From contig CAJTVK010000099.1 in NCBI GenBank assembly GCA_910579645.1, forward strand, positions 1 to 16,563: a DNA stretch of 16,563 nt. The letters are read 5' to 3'. This DNA comes from an uncultured Lachnospiraceae bacterium (GTDB lineage Bacteria; Bacillota; Clostridia; Lachnospirales; Lachnospiraceae). Below are positions 1 through 6,516 of the stretch, piece by piece. Positions within the stretch are counted from its first letter, which is position 1; the number at the start of each line of letters is the position of its first letter. The position numbers were made by a program, and so were the translations under genes. The notes under the pieces are model-generated. The model saw only the letters and a list, made by a program, of their open reading frames with translations. It was not told the DNA's origin and searched no databases.

Positions 1-13
1 GCTCTTCCGATCT
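1..13. other. Sequencing adapter remnant
   Basis: The first 13 bases read GCTCTTCCGATCT, identical to the 3' end common to the Illumina read-1 and read-2 adapters. Its position at the very first base of the window is what untrimmed adapter at a contig end looks like. It should not be treated as genomic sequence, and the true chromosome probably starts at about base 14. Confidence 0.9.
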
Positions 14-103
14 GGGCAGTCAGGAAACCGACCAGCCTTCCAAACCCCACAGGCCGGAAATGCGGCTCCCCCGGAAGCGTCCGCGAACCAAAAAAGTAAC
101 ATC

Positions 104-132
104 TTGTATTTCCCCAACAAAATTAGTATAAT
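104..132 (+). promoter_or_regulatory. Sigma-A type promoter for the CRP-fold gene
   Basis: A -35 box TTGTAT (104-109) and a perfect -10 box TATAAT (127-132) are separated by 17 bp. Transcription would start near 139 and give a leader of about 65 nt before the ATG at 205. The gene has a strong ribosome site (AGGAGGAG, about 190-198), so it looks independently transcribed. Confidence 0.75.
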
Positions 133-204
133 AAAAAGTAAAATAACGATTACGCATCCGAAACTTCCAGGCGGACGCAGAACTTAATAAGGAGGAGAAA
201 CACC

Positions 205-2475
205 ATGGCAAAAGAATTTGCAAGCGGCTCTGTCATCTGCCAGAGCGGTCAGCCATTTCAATCTTTGCATATGATTGTAAAAGGAACTGTACGCGCCGTA
301 TATTCAGACGGCGAGTTTTTTTTGGATAAGGGAGATGTCATAGGCTTATGTGCCCTATATCACGATTCCCATATCTTCACCTATATTGCAGCCAGCGATG
401 TCACAATAGCATCTTTCCCCTATCAGAAGGGAAAACTGTCCGAACTGCTTGCCAAAAAACCGGATTTTGCCCAGTTAATCGTAAAATCCGGCCTGAAACA
501 AGTAAAAAACGTCATTGAACTGTATGAATTATCCAAATATGACTGTGGCAGCCTGTACCAATACCTGCTGGACAGTTACAAAGAATACTCTTCACTCTGT
601 GAACGCTATGCCCTCTCCCCCAGGCTTTTACCGGATTTGGAAAACATTGCGCCTCTTACCTTAGAAGAAGATATTCCGGAATGGCTTACCAATTTTTATG
701 AAAGCATGCCGGGAATACTGATTCCCGCACTTTCTGCCTGCAAAGCGCCCACACATCATTTCATCAACGGCGTGCTGATGGAAACAAGTCAGAGCATCGG
801 CAGCATTATGACAGTATGCCGTATTATGTATGACTACAAAACAGACATTTCCAAACTGCTGATGAATGAAAACAGGCTGGATTTATTCGATTTGTATACC
901 TCTCTTTATGTACGCATCGGCCATGACAAAGATGATTCCACCGCCATCGGCGCGGCTCTCAGCCGTATGATGATTCATCTGGAAAGCATCGGCTCCATTG
1001 ACCGCTCTTTGTATGAAGCCAGAGCCAATGAATATAAGCAACTGCTGACGGACATGGAGGCAAACGGTTCCGGGTCTTCGGCAGAGAAACCCGAACCTGC
1101 CAAGAACGCCATCTCCGTTTCCGGCTCGTTAAATACCATCTTGAGCTACGCCAACTGCTCACCGGAAATTGCAACAGCATTCCGTAAGCAAATTGACGAT
1201 TACAAGCGTCAGATTGATAAAAATGCTACCGATGATGCTAACCGGAAGCTGCGGCTCAGCCTGACTAAGACCTTTTATCAAGTATATAACGAAGCGTTTA
1301 AAGTCAGCCTCAATGACCCCAATCTTCCCACTGTGCTGAAGATATTCTTCTATTTCGGCTATGTGGACGAGGAACTTGCGGGAAAAGAAAATGCAGATTA
1401 TCTGTATACCGTGGCAGAACATTTTCCCTCTTCACCGGAAAACCATGTTTATTCCGTTTATGAATGGCTGAAAGCTATATATGAAGGCAAGAAAGAACCG
1501 AGCCGTAACGAGTTTGATGCGGATTATATCGCATATCTCCATGAACTGAAGACCACCGGCAAGATAACGGCAGCTCAGGAAAAGGAAATGGCCACGGACA
1601 ACTCCGAAAAGGTACTTTTCGAACTGAACAATATGTTCCCGCTGGTAAATAAAATCACCTTCGGCCGGCTTACCACCTTCTGCCCCGTTTTCTCCGAACA
1701 TAATGTATTGAAGGATCTGGAGAAATCTCTTGTGACGGCAGAAAAAACAAAGGCGGCTTTTGACGAAATCCGTGCCTTGGATTTCGGTGCATACTACCGC
1801 GAAACCATTTATTCCAATCCCGAAAGCGGCATCGCAAAGGAAAACGTGAACGTGGAAATCCTGCCGGATGTCATCCTTATGCCCAACATCGGCATACGAG
1901 GAGTCATGTGGCAGGAAATCGAGGGAAAACGCCGCACTACTCCTGCCCGCATCATGACCTCTGTTTTCCAGATGGAAGACCTGATGTCTACTTTTGCCCG
2001 GCTGACCGGGGAATTCCGTTGGGAAATGTGCAAGCGTGTACAAGGCGCAAGATGGAACGACCTTTCGGAACCGTCCCTGACCAGCGAATATTTCGACTAT
2101 ATACAGTTCTACAAAAAGAACAATTTGCTCACGCCGGAGGCAAAAGATAAAATCAAATCCGCCATGCAGAAAGCGAAAAACAATTATAAGGAAATGTTTG
2201 TCCGTGATTATGTCACATGGATATTATTTGAAGGCACCGGCTCGCCCCGTATGAACAAAGTAGCCCGGAATATACTTTTTACATACTGCCCGTTTTCCAA
2301 GGCAGTGCGTGACAAGCTGAAAGCCAATCCCCTTTATAAGGAAATTCTGGATCGCTATGACATAAAAAATGCCCAGAAAATACACCATATGGATAATCTT
2401 TATCAGAAAATCAGAAAAGGCGGATATGAAATACCGGATGAAATCGCCGTACAGCGTCGTTTTCTGGAAAGTTGA
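205..2475 (+). CDS. Large protein with N-terminal cyclic-nucleotide-binding-like (CRP-fold) domain, function unknown
   Basis: This is a 756-residue, apparently soluble protein. Residues 3-95 have the look of a CRP/FNR cyclic-nucleotide-binding beta-roll: the pattern G..I...GQPF..L..I.KGTVR is followed by L.KGDVIG and a C-terminal helix. The phosphate-binding cassette (about 45-65) lacks the usual FGE start and the phosphate-binding Arg, so binding of cAMP or cGMP is doubtful. No helix-turn-helix follows. Residues 100-756 look mostly helical, with a Ser/Gly/Glu/Pro-rich linker near 288-300, and I recognise no domain in them. Residues about 575-740 look most conserved in style (many Trp, Arg and Pro residues, including IGIRGVMWQEI). 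The start is set by the RBS and promoter. It stands alone, with a convergent neighbour. It may be a sensor or scaffold; function is not inferred. Confidence 0.85.
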   Translation: MAKEFASGSVICQSGQPFQSLHMIVKGTVRAVYSDGEFFLDKGDVIGLCALYHDSHIFTYIAASDVTIASFPYQKGKLSELLAKKPDFAQLIVKSGLKQVKNVIELYELSKYDCGSLYQYLLDSYKEYSSLCERYALSPRLLPDLENIAPLTLEEDIPEWLTNFYESMPGILIPALSACKAPTHHFINGVLMETSQSIGSIMTVCRIMYDYKTDISKLLMNENRLDLFDLYTSLYVRIGHDKDDSTAIGAALSRMMIHLESIGSIDRSLYEARANEYKQLLTDMEANGSGSSAEKPEPAKNAISVSGSLNTILSYANCSPEIATAFRKQIDDYKRQIDKNATDDANRKLRLSLTKTFYQVYNEAFKVSLNDPNLPTVLKIFFYFGYVDEELAGKENADYLYTVAEHFPSSPENHVYSVYEWLKAIYEGKKEPSRNEFDADYIAYLHELKTTGKITAAQEKEMATDNSEKVLFELNNMFPLVNKITFGRLTTFCPVFSEHNVLKDLEKSLVTAEKTKAAFDEIRALDFGAYYRETIYSNPESGIAKENVNVEILPDVILMPNIGIRGVMWQEIEGKRRTTPARIMTSVFQMEDLMSTFARLTGEFRWEMCKRVQGARWNDLSEPSLTSEYFDYIQFYKKNNLLTPEAKDKIKSAMQKAKNNYKEMFVRDYVTWILFEGTGSPRMNKVARNILFTYCPFSKAVRDKLKANPLYKEILDRYDIKNAQKIHHMDNLYQKIRKGGYEIPDEIAVQRRFLES

Positions 2476-2497
2476 AAACCGATTTTTTTATATTTTC

Positions 2498-2523
2498 CGG
2501 GCAGGGGAAACTTTCCCTGCCCG
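2498..2523. other. 9-bp hairpin after the CRP-fold gene
   Basis: The arms CGGGCAGGG (2498-2506) and CCCTGCCCG (2515-2523) pair perfectly across an 8-nt loop, 22 nt after the stop codon. The T-run (TTTTTTTA, about 2483-2490) lies before it and not after it, so it is not a standard intrinsic terminator. It may protect the mRNA 3' end. Confidence 0.4.
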
Positions 2524-2574
2524 CCCCGCGGAGTACTGACAGCAAAACTGCTGATTTCCTCAGGCACTTCTGTA

Positions 2575-2626
2575 CATCAAGAGAAAATGCCGGCACGAAA
2601 TTCCGTGCCGGCATTTTCTCTTGATG
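2575..2626. terminator. Bidirectional terminator between convergent genes
   Basis: Two 23-bp arms (2575-2597 and 2604-2626) are perfect inverted repeats around a 6-nt loop. Because of the symmetry each strand reads a GC-rich stem (TGCCGGCACG core) followed by a T-rich stretch (TTTTCTCTT), so either strand could terminate here. It lies between the stop of the + gene (2475) and the stop of the - transporter gene (2717), where a shared terminator is expected. Confidence 0.75.
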
Positions 2627-2716
2627 ATATTCCAAAGCGCATTCCTATTTTTCCTGTTTCATGCACTCTGTTTCCCGCTCTTCCTGATACTCCCTTTTAA
2701 CGCATACTGCCATATC

Positions 2717-4090
2717 CTATCTTTTCTTTGCCTTCTTCGCTTCCAACGCCTTATCCGTAGGCCTTACCAATACTAAGCTGATAACCAGAGCCGCTATATA
2801 GAGGACTATGGTTGCATAAAGAACCGCCTGATATCCGGTGGGGTTCACGGCAATCATTTCTACCGTCCCGTCGGAAAGGGCATGTTCAATCTCAACCGGC
2901 GTTCCGAAGGTCTTCACAATCCAAGCTGCCATCTGGTTTCCGGTCAGCCCTGCAAATCCCCAAGCGGATAACGTCAGTCCATGTATCGCACTGATATTGC
3001 TCATGCCGTAATGGTCGGACAAAAGTGTGGGCACATTGGAGAACCCGCCGCCGTAACCTGCATTTACTACGAAAATGAGACACAATACCAAAGCGGTCAG
3101 CAGCATATTGCCGTTACCGTTCTTAATGCCGCCGGTCAGCATAACAATTCCCGTAAACACAATAGACAGAACAAAAATCAGCTTGTAGATAGTATTCCTG
3201 TCTTTCATTGTATCTGCCCATGCAGAGAATCCAAGGCGGCCGCCTGCATTGAAGACTGCCGATACCGTGGAAATAACGCCTACCGCACCTGCCAGCCCGA
3301 TACACTTCACTATCATCTTCTCCTGGGAAATCAAAGCCAGCCCGCAGGTAATATTGATGTAGAACATCAGCCAGATACCCACATAGTTTGCAATCGGCTT
3401 GGATTTGATGACTGCCATCATGCTCTGCCCTTTTTCCTTTGCCTGCGGCTCATGCCAGCCGTCCGGCTTTTTCAGAAGCAAATGCCCTACAAACATCATG
3501 ACAAAGTATACAACCGCCAGAATCAAGAACATCTTATAGATGCCGCCATCGCCTAAATTGTCAAGCATAGCCTGCATAATCGGGCTGGCAATTGCCTTTG
3601 CCGCACCGAAGCCTGCCACGGCCAGCCCGGTAGCCAGACCCTTCCTGTCCTCAAACCAAAGCATCAATGTCTTAACCGGAGACAGATAGCCGGTTCCAAG
3701 CCCTACGCCCATAATGAAACCATAACATACATAAATCCCGATCAAAGACAGCATGCTGCCCTGATGTCCGCCGCCGTAATAAATGAAAAACCCTGTTCCT
3801 GCCATTCCGGCCGCAAAACAAATGGCGGCAATCAAAGAAGACTTATGTATGTCCTTTTCCACCACATTCCCTAAGAAAGCGGCGGACATGCCCAAGAAAA
3901 AGATGGCAAAACTGAATGCCCATTCCGTGGCGCCTTTCGAAAAGCCAATATAATCGGCAATTTCCTGGCTGAAGATAGACCAACAGTAAACCGTGCCGAT
4001 ACTGCAGTGCAGCAGCAATGCAGGGATTGCAGCCCGGAACCACTTATTGGAACGCCAGCCTGTTGTGTTTGATTGATTTCCTTTTCCCAT
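2717..4090 (-). CDS. OFA-family MFS carboxylate transporter
   Basis: This 457-residue integral membrane protein has about 12 hydrophobic segments with a cytosolic loop near residues 215-235. The early GTVYCWSIF (32-40), the glycine-rich GLGTGYLSP loop and the overall arrangement match the oxalate/formate antiporter (OFA) family of the major facilitator superfamily, which also includes the E. coli YhjX type. Family members move small monocarboxylates or dicarboxylates such as formate, oxalate, lactate or pyruvate; the substrate here cannot be read from sequence. The C terminus ends in a basic tail (KALEAKKAKKR). A weak ribosome site (GAGGG) lies about 10 nt before the ATG. It is divergent from the VanZ gene and has its own promoter at 4159-4187. 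No decarboxylase or CoA-transferase gene is adjacent, so an oxalate role has no local support. Confidence 0.88.
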   Translation of the reverse strand: MGKGNQSNTTGWRSNKWFRAAIPALLLHCSIGTVYCWSIFSQEIADYIGFSKGATEWAFSFAIFFLGMSAAFLGNVVEKDIHKSSLIAAICFAAGMAGTGFFIYYGGGHQGSMLSLIGIYVCYGFIMGVGLGTGYLSPVKTLMLWFEDRKGLATGLAVAGFGAAKAIASPIMQAMLDNLGDGGIYKMFLILAVVYFVMMFVGHLLLKKPDGWHEPQAKEKGQSMMAVIKSKPIANYVGIWLMFYINITCGLALISQEKMIVKCIGLAGAVGVISTVSAVFNAGGRLGFSAWADTMKDRNTIYKLIFVLSIVFTGIVMLTGGIKNGNGNMLLTALVLCLIFVVNAGYGGGFSNVPTLLSDHYGMSNISAIHGLTLSAWGFAGLTGNQMAAWIVKTFGTPVEIEHALSDGTVEMIAVNPTGYQAVLYATIVLYIAALVISLVLVRPTDKALEAKKAKKR

Positions 4091-4158
4091 AGTTCACATT
4101 CCCTCAACTTCTTTCGTTTTCCCGGATGGACAGCACTCTGCCAAACCCAAGTATAGTT

Positions 4159-4187
4159 ATTATAAACCATATTCCGCCCGGATTCAA
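4159..4187 (-). promoter_or_regulatory. Promoter of the OFA transporter gene
   Basis: Read on the minus strand, TTGAAT (4187-4182) and TATAAT (4164-4159) are 17 bp apart, close to the sigma-A consensus. The start point would be near 4152, leaving a leader of about 60 nt. A small ATTC-n6-GAAT inverted repeat (4182-4195) covers the -35 box and could be an operator; that part is a guess. Confidence 0.75.
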
Positions 4188-4225
4188 TATAGAATATGAC
4201 CTTCTATTAATTTTCTATAAAGTAT

Positions 4226-4254
4226 TTTACACTGTCCTGCAAAAATAGTATACT
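4226..4254 (+). promoter_or_regulatory. Promoter of the VanZ-family gene
   Basis: TTTACA (4226-4231) and TATACT (4249-4254) are spaced by 17 bp on the plus strand. The start point would be near 4261, giving a leader of about 80 nt before the ATG at 4341. It is back to back with the OFA promoter, with 38 bp between the two -35 boxes. Confidence 0.72.
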
Positions 4255-4340
4255 ATAGCAAGCAACAGAAAAATTTACCGATTCCTATGCCAACGGCTAT
4301 GCCCACGGCAAAACCCGTCGGCATTGCGGAGGATTATCCA

Positions 4341-4877
4341 ATGAAATATTTTCTCTTATTTATAAAAAAGACCTTGCGTTTTGTGCTGAAACCCCTTTCC
4401 TTTGTGCCTGCCATATTCGTAATGTATATGATTTTCCGGCTTTCCGCACAGGACGGCACAACCAGCGGGCAGCTAAGCCTAAAAGTCAGCAGGAAAATCG
4501 TCACTACCGCCGACCGGATTCTGGAAAAAGATCTGTCGCAGGAACAGATACAGCATTACGCCAACCGCATCCATCACTATGTACGCAAGCTTGGGCATAT
4601 CACGGAATATTTCGTGCTCGCGGTAACGGTGGCCTTCCCGCTGTATGTATACCGAGTCCGCGGCTTTGCCCTTATGATAGTGGCCGGCATATTCTGCGTC
4701 GCCTTTGCCGGTTTCGATGAATATCACCAATCCTTCGTAGCCGGCCGCGGCCCATCCAAACGTGACGTAGCCATTGACAGCATCGGCATCTTTACCGGCA
4801 TCCTTCTTGTCCGGATAGTAGGCTGGATTGGACGAATGACCATCTTCCGCCCCCTTTCCAGCCGCCCGCGGCACTGA
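4341..4877 (+). CDS. VanZ-family membrane protein
   Basis: This is a 178-residue membrane protein with about four hydrophobic segments. VanZ-family hallmarks are visible: FRLSAQDG (32-39), a helix with K..H..EY (KLGHITEY, 83-90), and the pattern DEYHQSF..GRGPS..D..ID..G (126-149). VanZ of Tn1546 gives low-level teicoplanin resistance, but most chromosomal relatives are uncharacterised envelope proteins, so a resistance role should not be assumed. I chose the ATG at 4341 because GGAGGA (4328-4333) sits 7 nt upstream; an in-frame ATG at 4287 would add 18 residues (MPTAMPTAK...) without a ribosome site. Its 3' end forms part of a GC-rich hairpin with the short gap before the convergent HAD gene. 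Confidence 0.88.
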   Translation: MKYFLLFIKKTLRFVLKPLSFVPAIFVMYMIFRLSAQDGTTSGQLSLKVSRKIVTTADRILEKDLSQEQIQHYANRIHHYVRKLGHITEYFVLAVTVAFPLYVYRVRGFALMIVAGIFCVAFAGFDEYHQSFVAGRGPSKRDVAIDSIGIFTGILLVRIVGWIGRMTIFRPLSSRPRH

Positions 4878-4918
4878 TTCCGCGGGTTCCCTTCGGGCAT
4901 TGCCACAGTGCCGGCGGC
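4861..4918. terminator. GC-rich hairpin between vanZ-like and HAD genes
   Basis: GCCGCC plus GGCACTG (4861-4866, 4870-4876) can pair with CAGTGCCGGCGGC (4906-4918) with a 3-nt bulge, spanning the vanZ stop codon and nearly the whole 44-nt gap between two convergent genes. There is no T-run on either side, so a role as intrinsic terminator is only suggested by the stem and location. Confidence 0.35.
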
Positions 4919-4921
4919 CGC

Positions 4922-5584
4922 TTACCTTAACAATATCCCCGAATAATCCCCATCCTTCACAAGCAGGCTGTCCACCCCGCACCGAGCGGCCACGGCAACA
5001 TCGCTTTCCTCCTCATTCCCAATCATCAGACACTCTTCCTTTTCCAGTCCATGCTTTCCAATCAATGCTTCCATATATCTCTTTTCCGGCTTCTTCATTC
5101 CGAAATCCGAAGAAATAAAAATATCATCAAAATACTTTTCGATTCCCGTTTCCCTGATTTCCGGAACAGTAAAGACACGCTGTGCATTGGATAACAGATA
5201 AATACGCTTCCCGTCCGCTTTCAGTCCCTCCAAAAGCCGTTCCGCCCCTTCATAAAGCCTCATATACTCTCTCGAAAGCCTGCGAAACCGGTAAGCCAGC
5301 CCATCCACCGCCTCCCGCTCTGCCCGTACTCCCTTCCTCCCGAACAATTCCGAAAAGACCTCCCCGATTTCGATTTCCGGATACTCCAGCCCCGTTTCCC
5401 TCCGCATAACCTTCTCCGCCCTGCGGCATCCGTCCACATAAGCTGCCCGCAGCGCATCCGGCGCATAAACCGCCCCCGCCTCCCCATACATCTTTGCCAT
5501 CTTCACCCACAGTTCATCCTTTTCCTCATCCGTACGGATATCCACCAAAGTTCCGTACAAATCAAAAATATAATTTTTATACAT
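4922..5584 (-). CDS. HAD-superfamily hydrolase (haloacid dehalogenase-like)
   Basis: This 220-residue protein is a probable phosphatase or phosphoglycolate-phosphatase-like enzyme of unknown substrate. HAD motifs appear in order: motif I DLYGTL with nucleophile Asp8 (the DxYGT form seen in haloacid dehalogenase-like members), motif II LLSNAQ with Ser132, motif III MKKPEKRY with Lys165, and motif IV GNEEESD with Asp195, where the usual GD is GN. Residues about 18-110 form a helical cap of the C1 type. I chose the ATG at 5584 because it puts motif I at the usual distance from the N terminus; ATGs at 5605 and 5659 would add 7 or 25 residues, and the first has GGGAGG but 13 nt away. A promoter lies at 5682-5710. 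It converges with the VanZ gene. Confidence 0.85.
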   Translation of the reverse strand: MYKNYIFDLYGTLVDIRTDEEKDELWVKMAKMYGEAGAVYAPDALRAAYVDGCRRAEKVMRRETGLEYPEIEIGEVFSELFGRKGVRAEREAVDGLAYRFRRLSREYMRLYEGAERLLEGLKADGKRIYLLSNAQRVFTVPEIRETGIEKYFDDIFISSDFGMKKPEKRYMEALIGKHGLEKEECLMIGNEEESDVAVAARCGVDSLLVKDGDYSGILLR

Positions 5585-5681
5585 TTCCAACCCATCCTTT
5601 CGCATAAACCAATCTAAACCTCCCCGCCACCCTCCCCAAACATCACATCCAGAAAACACACCCCATAAATCTCATTTCCCC

Positions 5682-5710
5682 ATTATAACTTATCAAAGCC
5701 CGGAAATCAA
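5682..5710 (-). promoter_or_regulatory. Promoter of the HAD gene
   Basis: On the minus strand TTGATT (5710-5705) and TATAAT (5687-5682) are 17 bp apart. The leader would be about 90 nt. The -35 box lies inside the first copy of the 14-bp direct repeat at 5701-5714, so the repeat could matter for regulation. Confidence 0.65.
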
Positions 5711-5743
5711 TTTTCAATTCCCCCTATCACGGAAATCAATTTT
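5701..5743. repeat. 14-bp direct repeat upstream of the HAD gene
   Basis: CGGAAATCAATTTT occurs at 5701-5714 and again, identically, at 5730-5743, a centre-to-centre distance of 29 bp (close to three helical turns). The first copy covers the -35 region of the HAD promoter, which fits an operator pair, though a chance duplication is possible. Confidence 0.6.
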
Positions 5744-6010
5744 GGATTTTCTGCCTGCACAGCTACCGGACCCGAAGCCAATGCCCTGCGGCAAAACAGC
5801 CGGCCTGCACATAGAACCATTGATTTTTCAGACACGCTTCCGCTTTCCGGCACCCTCCTTCTCCTACCTCACCCTGACGCAAACATCAAGCAACGATAAG
5901 CATCAGGCATCACCCCCATAAAGAAACAAAACCAATAAACTATCTACAAAACATTCACAAAACATACGTTTACCGCAGCCAAATCACCACTAAAACTATG
6001 CCGGTACACA
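5744..6010. other. Gene-free stretch
   Basis: I find no convincing ORF, RNA gene or strong promoter here. The part from about 5910 to 5980 is A- and C-rich. GCCGGTAC occurs at 6000-6007 and again inside the neighbouring inverted-repeat element at 6053-6060. The stretch reads as plain intergenic sequence upstream of that element. Confidence 0.5.
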
Positions 6011-6164
6011 GCGCCGTATATGATATAGTTGTGTTAAGGACCATCGGAAAACGCCGGTACTTAGTGAGGTTTAAATCTGCTGCAGGCAGATTTCGAACTT
6101 AGTACCGCTGCGTTTGACGCTGAGCGGGAGCGTGTCCTTAACACAACTATATCATATACGGCGC
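6011..6164. repeat. 154-bp element with perfect 31-bp terminal inverted repeats (MITE-like or structured RNA)
   Basis: The ends 6011-6041 and 6134-6164 are perfect 31-bp inverted repeats beginning GCGCCGTATATGATATAG. The interior holds two further hairpins. Hairpin A is 6049-6115: AAACGC-CGGTACT pairs with AGTACCG-ct-GCGTTT, and its apex AAATCTGC/GCAGATTT (6073-6080, 6086-6093) closes a 5-nt loop. Hairpin B is 6117-6133: ACGCT/AGCGT with a 7-nt loop. The whole folds as a three-way junction on either strand. It carries no ORF worth naming. Such compact palindromic units fit a non-autonomous transposable element (MITE) or a REP-like repeat; I see no clear target-site duplication. It lies between a divergent HAD gene and tRNA-Trp, so a terminator role is less natural. 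Confidence 0.8.
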
Positions 6165-6274
6165 GTCCTCCATAGAATCAATATGCATCTACATCCTCCA
6201 TGCAAAATCCAACCGCAACAGAGAAGCCATAGACTGAACTGCCACATTCCCCCCGCATTTTTTTCAAATTATGC

Positions 6275-6303
6275 TTGCCAACCCCTCCCGACTATGCTAT
6301 AAT
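6275..6303 (+). promoter_or_regulatory. Promoter of tRNA-Trp
   Basis: TTGCCA (6275-6280) and a perfect TATAAT (6298-6303) are separated by 17 bp. The predicted start is near 6310, about 22 nt before the tRNA 5' end, which is usual for a stable-RNA gene. Confidence 0.8.
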
Positions 6304-6331
6304 AACTTTCGACGGTTCAGAAAACCAATAA

Positions 6332-6402
6332 AGGGGCATAGTTCAAAGGTAGAACAGTGGTCTCCAAAACCATCGATGTGGGTTCGATTCCTACTGCCCC
6401 TG
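6332..6402 (+). tRNA. trnW: tRNA-Trp (anticodon CCA)
   Basis: A complete cloverleaf can be drawn: acceptor AGGGGCA/TGCCCCT (6332-6338, 6395-6401), D stem GTTC/GAAC, anticodon stem GTGGT/ACCAT around loop CTCCAAA with anticodon CCA at 6364-6366, a 4-nt variable loop, and T stem GTGGG/CCTAC with loop TTCGATT. The discriminator is G6402 as expected for bacterial tRNA-Trp. The 3' CCA is not encoded (CTA follows), so it must be added by nucleotidyltransferase. The gene stands alone with its own promoter and terminator. Confidence 0.95.
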
Positions 6403-6413
6403 CTAATAAATGC

Positions 6414-6452
6414 AAGGCACTGATAAAAATTTTTGTCAGTGTCTTTTATTTC
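6414..6452 (+). terminator. Intrinsic terminator after tRNA-Trp
   Basis: AAGGCACTGATAAAAA (6414-6429) pairs with TTTTTGTCAGTGTCTT (6430-6445) with two G-U pairs, and the T-rich run TTTTATTT (6444-6451) follows. It starts 12 nt after the tRNA. The downstream lspA gene (6517) may be expressed by read-through or from a weak promoter I could not identify. Confidence 0.75.
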
Positions 6453-6516
6453 ATCCCTAAAGATAAAATTAAGAAACCTATAAGAACCTCATCCATTACC
6501 TGAAGGAGACACTGCC

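Noticed and set aside
1432..2043. A 203-codon open frame antisense within the CRP-fold gene, and similar antisense frames at 13536-14264, 11430-12107 and 8970-10142
   Set aside because: No ribosome site or recognisable domain; each is fully inside a well-supported gene on the other strand.
2717..4090. Oxalate-degradation locus
   Set aside because: The OFA family is broad and no oxalyl-CoA decarboxylase or formyl-CoA transferase gene is present.
4341..4877. Glycopeptide-resistance interpretation of the VanZ-like gene
   Set aside because: No vanA/vanH/vanX-type genes are nearby, and chromosomal VanZ-family genes are common without resistance clusters.
5903..5965. A 20-residue hydrophobic mini-ORF on the minus strand
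   Set aside because: No ribosome site or neighbour to support it; too short to judge.
6114..6302. A 62-codon ORF starting in the inverted-repeat element
   Set aside because: No ribosome site, it runs across a palindromic arm and into the tRNA promoter, and its composition is not protein-like.
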